A stretch of 64,000 nucleotides of DNA from Epiperipatus broadwayi (GCA_028023455.1 JAQFVV010006505.1:62001-126000), one strand, 5' to 3'; counted from the first letter of the stretch, positions 1-10,714 are shown. Notes: generated by a model not told the origin, from the sequence alone. Program-made: numbers and translations.

Positions 1-1004
1 CATTCATTACAAAATCACAATTTCCATCAATAATTAAAAAATTAAAATGTAAATTTTGTACAATTATGCTTGATCAAATCACATGACTAAAACATACCAA
101 GTCACAATTTACGTCAATAAAATCATTTTAAAATTTGTAAAAAAAATGAGCATATTTAAATAGAATAAAGTATTACAGTTAAATTAGAACAAAAAGTTTC
201 AAAACTTTTTAATTGAACAAAAATGTTAGAATTAACATTTGGAATCAAATATATAGATAGTTTACAAAATTATCTTCTACATTTCTGATTCCAAGTATCA
301 GAAATAATAAGTGATAATTTGTTTCGTTCAGAAATAATAAGTGATAATTTGTTCGTTTGTAAATATTACCCAGAGTTCAATGGGAGGTGGAATTTTATTA
401 ATTGATGCAGTATAAAGTACTGTATTCAGTCATTACGACTGAAATATAATATAAATCTAGAAAAAAAATGAATTATTGAAATATGAACCAGAAAGCAAGA
501 AAAATTAGAAATAATCATTTTAATTGCAAGTATAAATGATTTATAGTATGTTCAATATGTTATTTTTCAATATAGATTTATTTGAATTTATCCAACTTTC
601 CATTATAATACACTAATGAACGTAAAAATTACGTAAAGCTCAAGTAATTCTGTAAATGAGAAAAAAATCAATTGCTATGCAGAATAACACATGCTTAAAC
701 ATCATTTATAATACAGAGTAATATATTTGCTATAAAAATAAGTGGTCTTTATCTTAATAAAGAGAAATAAAGTCATCTAGATGTTACAAATGGTGTAGTT
801 GGTTTTGCAAATAATGCTTTAAAGTTGTAATTATAAATTTATTTAAATGCATATTGATTAGGTAAGTAATATTTACTAAGGCTGTAACCTCAAGAATGTG
901 CATGTACAAATGCGATAGTAGCGACCTCTAATGTAAGCTTGTGGTTAAGACCTGTAGAGGTCCCTACTATATAATGCTTTAGTATTTCAGGAAATATTGC
1001 AAGA
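1..1004. other. AT-rich stretch without recognisable gene
   Basis: No reading frame of note and no repeat family seen elsewhere in the window. The only local structure is a short tandem duplication of about 25 bases at 301-355 (period 30). Confidence 0.6.
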
Positions 1005-1716
1005 GTGATCAGATGAAAATAAGAAAGTACGATTAAAGGGAAATGTTAAGAAGACTAAAGTAATGTTCAATGGATTTTCTCAAAAAGAATAAAATAAAGA
1101 ATGGCAATGCTGAGTTAGAAAATATTAACAACTACAAATATCTTGGTCAGATTATTACTACAGATGGAAGCATAATGGATAAAGTTAATCATAGAATTAA
1201 GCTTGGTTTAGGTGCTTTTGGTAGAACTAACTTAATATTAAAAGGAAATATGCTTATATGTCTAAAAAGGAAGGTTTTTAATAAATGTGTTTTACCAGTT
1301 CTTACTTATGGATCTAAGACTTGGACATGTAACAGAAGAACAATACAGATTTCAGATCACTCAAAGAAATATGGAGAGATGCATGTTAGAAGTAACAAAA
1401 AGAGATGGAAAATAATGAGATAACAAATAGGTGTTATTGCTGTCATTGAAAGAATTAAGACACTGAAATGAAATCGGACTGGACATATTGATAGAAAAGA
1501 TAATAATAGATGGACAGTTGAAATTTTAAACTGGATTCCAAGAGATTGTAAAAGACCTAGAAAGATACCACACTTGAGATAGATAGATGAAATAAGGAAG
1601 TGTATGGAAATAATGTGGGAAAGAAAAGATAGATTTGATAAGATGGATTGAACTTGAAGAGACTATTATGCAGTGGATTGATAATGTTTGAAAATAATGA
1701 TGATGATGATGATGAA
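1005..1716 (+). pseudogene. LINE (RTE-like) reverse transcriptase C-terminal fragment
   Basis: 3' end of a non-LTR retrotransposon. The longest open part (1070-1423) contains a YLGQIITTDGS segment and an LPVLTYGSKTW segment, both typical of the region after the reverse transcriptase catalytic palm in RTE/jockey-type LINEs. Beyond 1423 the frame is broken, but homology continues through a segment ending in a QWID-like codon run at about 1670. The copy stops in a TGATGATGATGA tail at about 1695-1716, the short tandem 3' tail expected of RTE-type LINEs. It is 5'-truncated and lacks endonuclease and catalytic palm. Other 3' fragments of the same family are at 3511, 4005, 13498, 20746, 23489 and 57675. 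Not functional. Confidence 0.8.
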
Positions 1717-2284
1717 GACCACTCTTATCAGTGAAAAGAGTTGAACTCAGAATCATTTAGATGTTGGACTGAAGTTCTAGAATTATGACTCATGCATGAC
1801 AAAAGATTAGACATCATCAAGTATCATGCATATCATAATAATGTGAAACGAATTAGAGATTAATTACACCTCTTTTGACATTCAGATATCAATTATTTAT
1901 AATAATAAAAAGTCCTACAATAAATAGTTCAGTAAATAGGAAAAAGTTTAGAAATAAAGAACTAGTGTGAATTGACATTAGAAATGGTTCTGATAATTTA
2001 TAAATATGGTGTGCATCTCATAATTTTAGAACTATTTGTTTTACAATGAATCTTAAATATGTTATTGGTGGAAGAAAACTGCCATAATGCTTAAGTATTT
2101 GTATTGTGTGATAATTGATCTATATCTGCTTCAGTAATGAAATGTTTATGCCCTTTTATTTAAAAAGCTAAGGACAAATATGAATCACATCCAAAAAACT
2201 AATGATCAATAATTTATACATAGATTTGAGGATTGAAACATTTAAAGCCTCAAGTGAATTTATTTTCTGTTTGGCATACTTCCA
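1717..2284. other. AT-rich stretch, nothing recognised
   Basis: No coding potential and no obvious match to the other repeat families in the window. Confidence 0.5.
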
Positions 2285-2387
2285 TATCTTTATATATAGA
2301 GCTCGCAAAACAAGCTTTTAACAAGCTTTGAGAATATCCTTAACCCCAGACCGGTTTCTGCATCTAGCATCTAATGAATATCCTGGC

Positions 2388-2427
2388 ACCTCACTGACAA
2401 TGCTAGATGCAGAAACTGGTCTGGGGT
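2388..2427 (+). ncRNA. Hammerhead ribozyme relic, family D monomer 1
   Basis: Same fold as the copy at 2764-2803, with stem I ACCTCA/TGGGGT, stem II TGC/GCA and a GTC triplet. The core, however, reads CTGACAA: position G8, needed for catalysis, is A. Predicted inactive. Confidence 0.6.
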
Positions 2428-2763
2428 TGAGGATATTCTCAAAGCTTGTTAAGAGCTTGTTTTGCAAGCTCTACATATAACATTTGTAAATACGAACTTT
2501 ATTAAAATTGGGTCATGTGACATCTGATTTGATTTTTTATCATTTTATTTTTTGCTATTAAGGCTTTGGCGATTTTATATTGCTAAAGCTATTAATATAT
2601 GGTGTATCTGAACTTAGTTCAGTCCCATATGGCTATTTGAGTTAGATAGATGGATTTTTAGACATATGGATGTCTCAAAATTTCAGATTTTCTTCTCAAT
2701 AGTTATACCTTAGATAAAGTGCTGGGCTTGTCCTAGTATTTTTAATCTAATAAATATCCTGGC

Positions 2764-2803
2764 ACCTCACTGACGATGCTAGATGCAGAAACCGGTCTGG
2801 GGT
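2764..2803 (+). ncRNA. Type I hammerhead ribozyme, family D monomer 2
   Basis: All parts of a hammerhead are present in order. Stem I 5' strand ACCTCA is at 2764-2769, core CTGACGA (CUGANGA) at 2770-2776, stem II TGC/GCA at 2777-2779 and 2785-2787, GAA at 2788-2790, palindromic stem III ACC/GGT at 2791-2796, and cleavage triplet GTC ends at 2797. The stem I 3' strand TGGGGT at 2798-2803 gives six pairs with one G-U. Predicted cleavage is between 2797 and 2798. The three-pair self-complementary stem III suggests activity as a dimer, as proposed for Penelope-like and retrozyme hammerheads. Structure inferred by hand, not computed. Confidence 0.75.
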
Positions 2804-3130
2804 TGAGGATATTCTCAAAGCTTGTTAAGAGCTTGTTTTGCGAGCTCTATATATAACATTTGTAAATACGAGCTTTATTAAAATTAGGTCATGTGACATC
2901 TGACTTGATTTTTTATCATGCCATATCTTTAAACAACAAAAAAAATATGATTAGTTAATCAGGAGGTCATCTGTCACTAAATCATCAACTGGAAAAATAA
3001 AAGCAATAACTCCATTCAAATGATTGAATCCTTTTCTTAACATTACTGAGCTGAGAATTAATCTTTAGCTCTGACTTTCCCAATCTACAACCCACTAGAT
3101 GCATCCATCATTCACAACCATATTATAGAT

Positions 3131-3951
3131 TAGTGTTTCTCAACCTTTTTGCCGCGCGACCAAATAGACTTCATTGAAATAGTTCTGCGACCCAAATATT
3201 TTAAATTATAATATAAAATAAAAGAGATATGACATCGGCACGGTACTGTATATATGTATATATTTGGATCAATTTGATAATATTTATAATGAACTTTGTA
3301 AGTTGCTTATAATACTTCTTTCATATACACTTCAATGCAAACAAATTTTCTTAAAAAACATCTTTATTTTCTTTACAGTTTCGACTCTAATTTGTAAGTT
3401 AAAAGTTCTGTTAAAATTAAAATACATATTTTTAATTTAAAAGCTTAACACATTTTGTTAATCACCCAAAAAAGTGTTTTCTTTTCAAATAAGGTTTTAT
3501 TTATATACGATCATCATCATCATCAACCATTATCCATCCACTGCAGGATGAAGGTCTCTCCAAGTTCAATCCATCTTTTCCTATCTTTAGCTTCTCTTCT
3601 CCACATCACCCTTGCACACTTTCTTATTTCATTTCATCCATTTCACATGTGGTCTCTTTCAGGGTCTTTTACAATATGATATACAAGCAAAAATTACATT
3701 TTGAAAATAATCGCGAAATTTAGCAATATGATTATTTAACTTCAAATTTACAATTGAATTTGAGAAAACTACTCAAAGCATAGGTAGTATTACTTACTAA
3801 TTTTTTTTTATTAATACTAATATTTTCTTAAAATGTAAAAAGATTTTTGCTATCAGATATTTATGTTTTATTTCTTGTTGCATATTCGCGTCCCATTAAA
3901 AACTTAACGCAATCCAATATTGGGTTGCTACCCAAAGGTTGAGAAACGCGG
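3131..3951. mobile_element. hAT-type non-autonomous transposon (SPIN-like ends)
   Basis: Terminal inverted repeats AGTGTTTCTCAACCTTT at 3132 and, inverted, AAAGGTTGAGAAACGCGG ending at 3951 match the TTCTCAACC-type ends of hAT elements such as SPIN/OposCharlie. Subterminal CGACC/GCGACCC motifs also fit. Imperfect 8 bp flanking duplications TTATAGAT (3123-3130) and TTATGGAT (3952-3959) give the expected hAT target length. No transposase reading frame. A LINE fragment is nested at 3511-3673. Confidence 0.8.
3511..3673 (-). mobile_element. LINE (RTE-like) 3' fragment nested in hAT element
   Basis: Starts with TCATCATCATCATCAACCAT, the reverse complement of the family's TGATGA tail. It then follows the antisense of the conserved C-terminal segment also seen at 20746 and 57675. 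It is about 160 bp and severely 5'-truncated. TATAC occurs on both sides and may be the target duplication. Confidence 0.7.
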
Positions 3952-4004
3952 TTATGGATCACTTTATAGATGAATATAACATAATTGATTAAAAAACTAA
4001 ATTA

Positions 4005-4310
4005 ATATCATTAGCATTATCAATTTACTGCAGAATGAGGATCTCTCGAAATTTAATCCATCTTCTTTGATCTCTAGTCTCTCTTCTTTATTATCATCCC
4101 AGAATGTTACTTATTTCATTTATCCATCTTACATGAGGTCTCTTTCTAGGTCTTTTACAATCTCTTAGAATCCAGTTTTTCAACTGTCCAGCTGTTATCA
4201 TTTCTTCTAGCAATATATCCAACCCAACTCCACTTCATTTTTTTCAATGATGGCAGTAACACCTGTTTGTTCTCTCACAGATATTACTGACGTCATTGAA
4301 AGAATATAAA
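4005..4310 (-). mobile_element. LINE (RTE-like) 3' fragment
   Basis: Antisense of the same C-terminal region as 20746-21190, matching through the CTGCAG..GAGG, GGTCTCTTTCTAGGTC and CCAACTCCACTTCA segments. It has many substitutions and no intact reading frame. Confidence 0.65.
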
Positions 4311-5160
4311 TTAACATAATAAATAAATTAGTAAATCAAAATAGCTTTTGACAAATCAAACTCTTTGAAGAGCATTTATTATAAAGTTTTAAGGAAAGCT
4401 TCATAGTAATGATTTTGTAATAAACAATTCATTGTTTTTAAATTATGAAGATCTCCACATGCATATACAGCTTACAAATAATGATTTTAATATACTATAT
4501 AAAAAAAAAAGAATTTAAATTTCTGTTCTATTTATTAGAGACGCAAAACTCTTTTAATCATGCTAATAAAAACATCACTTAAGATGCAAAAGAAAATATG
4601 TTCTAGTGATTTATGGAGCTGTTTTTAGCTTTGTAGAAAAGAGGAAATGAAAGGTCAGTGAAGACCAGACCCTAGATAATTTAGTTAGATTGGTTAAATT
4701 TTATCTGTACTGCCGTTTGAAAAGCTAAAACGCTCTCACATCTTAAACAATGCGAAATAGTAATAAATATTAAAATAACAGCATGAATTTTATTAATGTT
4801 GTTTAAAAGAAATGAAATTGTTATTCATTATTGTGTAAACATTTAAAACGTTAATCCATTATTATCAGTTATCTATTTTTTTTTAAACTAACTCATCTAT
4901 TCCTTTAATACTTTTTTTTTTCTGTATATTTACTTCTGTCTATTTTTCCGTTTTGGTATCATAGTACAGCGCATGTGTAGCTATTAATTATTGTCTGTTT
5001 AGAATTACAGTTTGAAACTGTGCTAGTAAATATCTTAGTCAATTGTATTGATTCTAATATCTTTAAATATTAACACATAGTAAATATTAAAATTTCGCAA
5101 ATGTTTATATGCATAATAAAGAAAGTGGAAGTAAATTTAATAATATAAAATATTCACGCT
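4311..5160. other. AT-rich stretch, nothing recognised
   Basis: Poly-A/T runs near 4501 and 4910. No coding potential and no clear repeat family. Confidence 0.45.
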
Positions 5161-5164
5161 CTCA

Positions 5165-5300
5165 ATCCAAGATATGTATGATTGGCCTATATAATTGCAT
5201 TTAGGTACAAAGATAAGATGATAGCTCTTGTCTTTTCAAAGCCTCTGTCATGTGGCTTGGATCCAGAGTTCCCTTATATCCAACAAAAACATTATTGGTT
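5165..5300 (+). repeat. Family F repeat, single arm
   Basis: About 120 bp matches one arm of the foldback repeat at 10715-11035 through GCCTATATAATTGCA and GGTACAAAGATAA, and later GTGGCTTGGATC. The hAT remnant begins a few bases downstream. Confidence 0.55.
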
Positions 5301-5305
5301 TAATA

Positions 5306-5785
5306 CAGGGATGGGCAAATAGCGGCCTGAGGGCCACATGTGGCCCACGAAGAGTTTTTATGTGGCCCATCAAGACAATCAGAAAAATCCACTTTGAACT
5401 GAGATTTCCTTCCCATGCATGACCAAAGATTCATCTCATATTTTCCACTAGGATGGTCACATCAATACACATGTGCAGTGTAGATACGATGTGCAGTGTT
5501 TTTCCAATTGATCTGGTTAATTTTAATTTTGTCTTTGCATTAGCAAATATATACATTTCGAACTTTAGTGAAACCATGAACCCTCCAAAAAAATGTAAAA
5601 TCAGTGGTGAATGTCATGTGTTTAATGAAGAATGAACAAACAAATATTTTTTTGGCAATACATGGAATAAAGCAGTGTGTTTATTGTGACATGAAAAAAA
5701 TGTTCGACCGTCCGCTAACCTTTGCTTCCACAAAGTGGTCCCCAATGTGGCCATCTTCCAACCTCTGTGGCCCCCGAGCCAAAAC
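5306..5785 (+). pseudogene. hAT transposon remnant with BED zinc-finger start of transposase
   Basis: Begins with CAGGGATGGGCAAATAGCGG, a terminal sequence typical of a widespread hAT group. From 5576 a frame begins MNPPKKCKISGECHVFNEE and continues after an in-frame stop into a segment resembling the Cys-rich start of BED-finger hAT transposases (AVCL). At least two in-frame TGA stops occur within 40 codons, and the region between finger and right end is deleted. The right end, with repeated GTGGCCCC-type motifs, is worn; I could not place a target duplication. A dead, internally deleted autonomous copy. Confidence 0.65.
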
Positions 5786-6175
5786 AATCGCCGCATTAGT
5801 AAAATATCTTAGTCAATTATATACCTATATATTTTATATGCACAAAAGTGATATTTTTTTAAATGAATACAAATCCAAAATTAAAAACGAAATACCAAAT
5901 ATATTTTTATTATAAATAATATCAATTTTTAAAAGTTGTGAGGTATTAAAAAAATCATTTTCAATCAATTTATTAATAGATGTAAAATGCAATAATCGCA
6001 AAAATGAGTTCAAAATATAATTATTGTATGAGTCCTGACTTTATAAAGTATACTATATTAAAACACAACAACTATAGTCATTATCAATATAAATGGGCTA
6101 ATATAACATCCTTATTTTTATTTTTAAATGGTTTCTTCCATTTATTTTAAAAGAGCAAAAAAAGTTAATATATAA

Positions 6176-6436
6176 TTAGAGGGGATTTGAACCCAGACTT
6201 TCAATCTACCTTTATATACAATTGATAAACATGATCACATACATACAAAAAAGATAAATTATCTCCAATATATGTATTTCATGCTGAACCAGCACTCATC
6301 AGTTGATCCATATATGTTGGAGATCCTTTATCCATTTTGCATGTATGTGGCCATTTGTATTGGCTGTATAAGATAGAGTTGATGACTAAAGGGAGCTTGA
6401 AATTCTGAGTTCAAATCCCCCTAATTACATCTAGAT
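6176..6436. mobile_element. Family B foldback copy with hammerhead and tRNA-like ends
   Basis: Begins GGGGATTTGAACCCAGACTT, whose reverse complement contains a tRNA T-arm-like GGGTTCAAATCCCC. It passes through an antisense hammerhead (6264-6307), then reads back in sense orientation to GAGTTCAAATCCCC ending near 6415. Two 3' parts of the 472 nt family B monomer are thus joined head to head. Confidence 0.6.
6264..6307 (-). ncRNA. Type I hammerhead ribozyme, family B
   Basis: Read on the minus strand: stem I ATCAA, intact core CTGATGA, stem II GTGCT/AGCAT with a five-base loop, GAA, stem III ATA/TAT around CA, triplet ATA, then TTGGA. Stem I makes four pairs including one U-G. The core is intact; activity is unknown. 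Confidence 0.6.
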
Positions 6437-7195
6437 TAAAAGCATATATAATATACTTGTATTTAAATATTAATATATAATTATATTTTGAAAAAAAAAG
6501 CAAATATTGTTTTTTAAAAATATATAACTGTTTTTGTAGACAGTGGTGATCATTTTTTTATTGTAAACCTATTAGTGGTGTGAAACAATACCTCTCCTGG
6601 TCTCATTTTTATTTGACCAATTTTTACATAATCGCAATTAACCCCCAACAGCTACCATGTGGTCAATTTTATTGCAATCAATTCTCAAATGCTCTGATTT
6701 TATATTATCTTTTAAATAATTGAATTATTTACTTCATTAAATTGTAAAATACTATGTGTGTGTGTGTGCTCTACACACACATAATGAAGCTGGTATATAT
6801 AATCGAAAGCAAATATAAAATACTATTTTAGTTGAGAACTTTCAAGAGGTTTCTTGCTCTCATATTCATAGCTACTATCTTGTTAAAAACTGCATTGTTA
6901 AAAGAAAAATTGGTTGTAGTATTATGGACAAAGACGCCACTCGATGGCACCGTTATCATGCTAAAACTATAAAATATGAACATTCCCAGGCCATTTATTT
7001 TAATCATTTTGATGTGTTTTTTGTAATGCGAAAATAAAAAATATCAAAATCGTGTTTTTTAAATTTTTTTTTTCATTAACATATACAAATTAAATGATAA
7101 CAATAAATGTAAAATAAAATCAAGAAATTACAATTTAATTCGGGTTTTTTTTTTTTTTTGCTTTATTAGAAAAAACAATTTTCAATCTGATTTTT

Positions 7196-7235
7196 TTTGG
7201 GGGGGGGTATGCCTTTTTTGTTGTTGTTGTTGTTT
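7196..7235. repeat. Low-complexity T, G and TTG run
   Basis: A T-run passes into nine G residues and then a short (TTG)n tract, inside the transposon. Confidence 0.7.
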
Positions 7236-7268
7236 AAAAACTCATAATCGGAATAAAAAGTAAAAGTT

Positions 7269-7412
7269 CTTAGTCTTCATTTTACATTTTAATTTTTACA
7301 GAGAAACAGATATTATTGAGTTACCGCTATTTTTTACTTTCTTAGTCTTCATTTTACATTTTAATTTTTACAGAGAAACAGATATTATTGTGTTACCGCT
7401 ATTTTTTACTTC
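7269..7412. repeat. 72 bp tandem duplication
   Basis: Two nearly identical 72 bp copies starting CTTAGTCTTCATTTTACATT at 7269 and 7341, inside the inverted-repeat transposon. The one noticed difference is TTGAGTTACC versus TTGTGTTACC. Confidence 0.85.
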
Positions 7413-7441
7413 AAATAGAATGACAACAAAAAGTAAAAGTT

Positions 7442-7468
7442 GTTAGGGTTAGATTTAGGGTTAGGGTT
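7442..7468 (+). repeat. Short TTAGGG (telomere-like) tract
   Basis: GTTAGGGTTAGATTTAGGG followed by TTAGGGTT: about four imperfect metazoan telomere hexamers inside the transposon interior. Too short to be more than an interstitial relic or chance. Confidence 0.55.
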
Positions 7469-8337
7469 CTGTTGTTTGTAAATCACAGAATCAAACAAGA
7501 TGTGCGATTTCCTGTGCCATATTGTTGGTCTCGTGGAATGTTACGAACAGTACATTACTTGATGTGTTACCTAATTCCAACTGCCTTTACACATCTATCT
7601 GGACAAGATTTTGCCACTTAAAAGTTCAATACAGAATGGTGTAAAGAGTTGGATAATTATTAATTAAGAAAATCAGAATATTTCAATACTTTAAAAAAAA
7701 AAAATTCAATAAAAACCACATTTCCATCAAATTCAAATAGACACACTCTCACACCAAGCTGTAATAATTGTATGAAGGGTGTGAATTCACCAAATTTATT
7801 TGCTGCGACGTGACATACATGCTGTATTGTGATGTGACATAGTGGCCCGCAATCTGTAGCACAACAATAAAAGTTGTATTATAGAAAATGTGGGTTTGAA
7901 TGTATCGGCTGCGGAAATGGCATTTTTATGTGCTTTAGCACTTAAACAGTGCCATCGAATGGCATCTTTGTCCATCATACTACAACCAAAAAATTTATGC
8001 AAAATAATGTACTACCATTTTCAGGATAGGGCAAAGCAGACTTCTCTTTGATTAATGGACTTAGAATCGCTTGCTATGTGTAATGCTTCTCTGATCTAGC
8101 ATTTAGTATTGTGATTTTCTGAGCAAATGATGTTAGCAGATGTGGGTTCGAATCTATGCCCTGTTGTTTTTTCATGCCCAACAAAGATGAAATTGCCTTC
8201 CTGTTTAGTTTTAGTTTTATTGTGAAGGTATTTATGCTGAGCCTCTCTGTTGGAAATATTGGTCCTGGTCTCCCCATAATATGCAGCCTGACAGTTAGTT
8301 TATGAGCAGGTCATTCTATATATGACTTGAGAGGTGA

Positions 8338-8830
8338 CTGAATGACTTGCCCACAAACTAACTGCCAGGCTGCATATTATGGGGAGACCAGAACCAATAT
8401 TGCCAACAGAGTGGCTCAGCATAAATACCTTTACAATAAAACTAAAACCAAACAGGAAGGCATTTCTATATTTGCTGAGCATGAAAAAAACAACAGGGCA
8501 TAGATTTGAACCCATGTCTGCTAACATCGTTCACTCAGAAATACATGATGCTAAATGCAAAATCAGAGAAGCATTACACATAGCAAGTGAACCTAAGTGT
8601 ATTAATCGAAGAGAAGCCTGCTTAGCCCTGTCCCAAAAATGGCAGTTGTAACTAATTTGCATTATTTTGCATAAATGTTTCTTCTAACAATGCAGTTTTT
8701 AATAATATAGTAGCTTTGAATATGACAGCAAGAAGCCTCTTGAAAGCACTCAGCTAAAATAGTATTTTATATTTGCTTTCGATTATATATACTAGCTTCA
8801 TTATCTGTGTGTACAGCACATATATATATA
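8338..8830 (+). pseudogene. Penelope-like element GIY-YIG endonuclease end, broken
   Basis: Encodes the C-terminal endonuclease of a Penelope-like element. In one frame 8352-8487 reads CPQTNC, then AAYYGETRTNIANRVAQHK (Y-G-E-T motif plus conserved Arg and His), ending IFAEHEKNN and a stop. The family's tail, rich in R/K and ending ALSQKW (8515-8649), follows in another frame, so one frameshift separates them. The 3' untranslated part to 8830 repeats, inverted, the sequence at 6760-6909. Reverse transcriptase is absent. Such endonucleases nick the target for insertion; this copy cannot be functional. Confidence 0.75.
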
Positions 8831-9711
8831 TATATAGTATTATCTTTTAAAGTGAATAGGGGCTAATCTCAGTGCCTTTATAAATATACCTATATTTTAA
8901 AAAAATCGAATTATGTGGAATTTACCCTGCATAATCTATACTTTATGCTATGTATTTTGGCGTTTACTGGATGTTTACCATTTGTAGTCTAAAAGTAATT
9001 AATTTTGTTTCTCTGTTTTTGCTATCTATTTTTTTTCTACTTTTTAATATAAATATTATAATAATTATTTTCTGCAATTTTTAGAATAATAAAAATCACA
9101 TTTATTTTATTATAATATCTGATTGTAATTTTTCTAAAGGAACACATTTAATTGAACACAAATATTTGTGCGGTATTACTTTTTTACGAGTGGTATTGCT
9201 GCATAAAGTTTTGATGTGTTCTAACAGGAGAACAAGAGATTGACAATGGCAATTTTCTTCCAAATATTAAATATTTTATCTGTCAAATTCAATGCTTGGA
9301 TTTTTTAAAAGCATTAGCAAAATAAACTTTGTACCTGTATTTTAGATGCATTAGCAAAGTCTAAAGCTAATGGCAGTAACAATTAAGAAGATGATAAAAG
9401 ACTGGAGATAAAAAAAAGTAATCATTTAAAAATTATTTTATTTGTTTACTTTAGTGGTTCAATAAAATAATATTTTTCAAATGAGCAGAATCATTGTGCT
9501 GCATGTAACATTTATATTACAAAACTGCATTGTAGTTACTTTACTTTAAACAATGTAAAATATGATAAACATTTGTTTAGTTTCAGAGATTGGAAGATTT
9601 ATAGGACCAGAAACTCACTAACGTTAACGTTTTTTAATGTGCAACCTCAACAAATATGCAAATGATTTAAAAAATATCACATGATTATCATTTTATATGC
9701 TTACACATGCT
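8831..9711. other. AT-rich stretch, nothing recognised
   Basis: A short TA microsatellite at 8820-8837, then AT-rich DNA with no coding potential and no repeat shared with the rest of the window. Confidence 0.45.
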
Positions 9712-10010
9712 GTTAATAAGAGTACCAAACTCTCTATACAATAGTGCCACCTAGTGCAAGCCTTTGTATTTAATGGATGCCGGAAGGTTTATGCATAAAA
9801 TCCCTATCTAGTGCCTACTCATCCAACATTTCCAGACTAGTTTCTAGATTGAGGTTTTCATCAGTAAGGAACATTGGATTTGAGAGTACTGCACCTAAAC
9901 CTTAGGATCTAATGCAATTCTCTAGAAGCCATCTTTTCCCTATTTTACCATTTATAAAGGCTTGCACCTGGTGACACTACTATATAGAGAGTTTGGTACT
10001 CTTATTGATT
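9712..10010 (-). mobile_element. Family A retrozyme-like copy, foldback
   Basis: Matches the 456 nt family A monomer on the minus strand from its TGCCACCTAGTGCAAGCC end through the hammerhead region (core 9858-9864) to TTAGGATCTAATGC. It then jumps to an inverted terminal piece ending AGAGAGTTTGGTACTC, mirroring the start GAGTACCAAACTCTC. The central part is deleted. Confidence 0.65.
9829..9870 (-). ncRNA. Hammerhead ribozyme relic, family A
   Basis: Minus strand: intact CTGATGA core (9858-9864), GAA, palindromic stem III ACTAGT and GTC triplet. Stem II is weakened and stem I keeps about three pairs (TCCTTA versus TGGAAA). Probably decayed. Confidence 0.45.
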
Positions 10011-10439
10011 TAAAAATACATTGACAGATTGCTCTATTGTCATATTGCATATTCATATACAGACATTTTGGTGCAAATTTTCTATAATCAACAAAATATA
10101 TATTTGCAGCTCAAAATTTAAATTAGAAGTTTAACAATACAGCATTGTACCTGAAGCCAAAAAGAGAAAATGTATAAGAAATATTTAGCTATTACAAATA
10201 TGAATGTGACTGCTTCAAAATAAAATTTAAACTTCCGAGATCAAAAAAATGAATCTCTCCATCCACATGTTTTAAAAAAGAATTTCCAATTCTGAAGCAT
10301 TGTATTATAATTTTGCTTGGTTATGCAAATAATCATTTAAAAACTTTTTAATTTAGAAAAAAGTTAGAAAATCTAATAAAAAAGGCATTCTTAATTATGT
10401 TTAATAAATGATAAACTTGCTAAGCATATTTCAACTTTT

Positions 10440-10550
10440 TTTTCTCATGTGTCATGGCATCAGCCAGGAAGTGAACCCACTAACCCAGGACAACTGCTTG
10501 TAAGGCGGCTTGTGCTGACCTCTCGACCATCAACGCAGAAAAATTGCTAA
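10440..10550 (-). mobile_element. tRNA-derived SINE-like copy
   Basis: On the minus strand a tRNA-like unit carries an A box (TGGTCGAGAGGTCAGC) and, about 50 nt on, a B box (GGGTTCACTTCC). It ends TGACACATG followed by an A-run (read here as a T-run near 10438). Five other copies occur at 19967, 24290, 25346, 49310 and 49399. The spacing and long variable arm suggest a type II tRNA ancestor (Leu or Ser). Confidence 0.7.
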
Positions 10551-10714
10551 TGACAACATTTTGAAAAAAAAAGATGAAATTTGTCTTTTGTAAATAATCG
10601 AGAAATTTTTACTAGCATAGTGTCAAAGTGTAATTCTAAAGAGAAGGTAATTAAACCTCCACACATGTGGTGTACTATAATTTTCAATTAGTGGTGATAA
10701 ATACAAGTAAACTC

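Larger units (their letters stand above)
2285..2922 (+). mobile_element. Family D retrozyme-like element: inverted stub plus two direct monomers
   Basis: Two nearly identical direct copies (2377-2545 and 2753-2922) start with AATATCCTGGCACCTCACTG and lie 376 nt apart. The intervening 2546-2752 matches the interior of the same family at 40.5-40.7 kb and, inverted, at 50.8-50.9 kb, so this is a full monomer followed by a second partial one. A short inverted stub (2290-2372) precedes them. Each direct copy carries one hammerhead core at the same place. No protein is encoded. One ribozyme per monomer, head-to-tail dimers and no ORF is the retrozyme pattern; Penelope-like pseudo-LTRs can look the same. 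Confidence 0.65.
6910..7989. mobile_element. DNA transposon with about 40 bp terminal inverted repeats
   Basis: Left end TTGGTTGTAGTATTATGGAC continuing to CGATGGCAC at 6950. The right end, 7949-7989, is its inverse with few changes. Inverted similarity continues inward for roughly 50 more bases. Flanking A-runs may be the target duplication. The equivalent position in the right arm of the Penelope palindrome (about 8680) is uninterrupted, which confirms insertion. No transposase frame, so non-autonomous. Superfamily not recognised. Confidence 0.75.
6760..8337 (-). mobile_element. Penelope-like element 3' end, inverted arm interrupted by a transposon
   Basis: Left arm of a palindrome centred near 8338. 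On the minus strand, 8338 to about 8030 encodes decayed GIY-YIG endonuclease sequence: VIYRMTC, then after a stop CQAAYYGETRTNI, with Y-G-E-T as the signature. The 3' region follows and shares TTTGCATTATTTTGC and CTCTTGAAAGCACTCAGC-like segments with the right arm. A 1.1 kb inverted-repeat transposon (6910-7989) splits this arm and is absent from the other. Confidence 0.7.

Noticed and set aside
3511-3560. CRISPR-like or regulatory CAT repeat
   Set aside because: It is the TGATGA-type 3' tail of a LINE read from the other strand.
7442-7468. Telomere or chromosome-fusion scar
   Set aside because: Only about four imperfect TTAGGG units inside a transposon; too short to claim.
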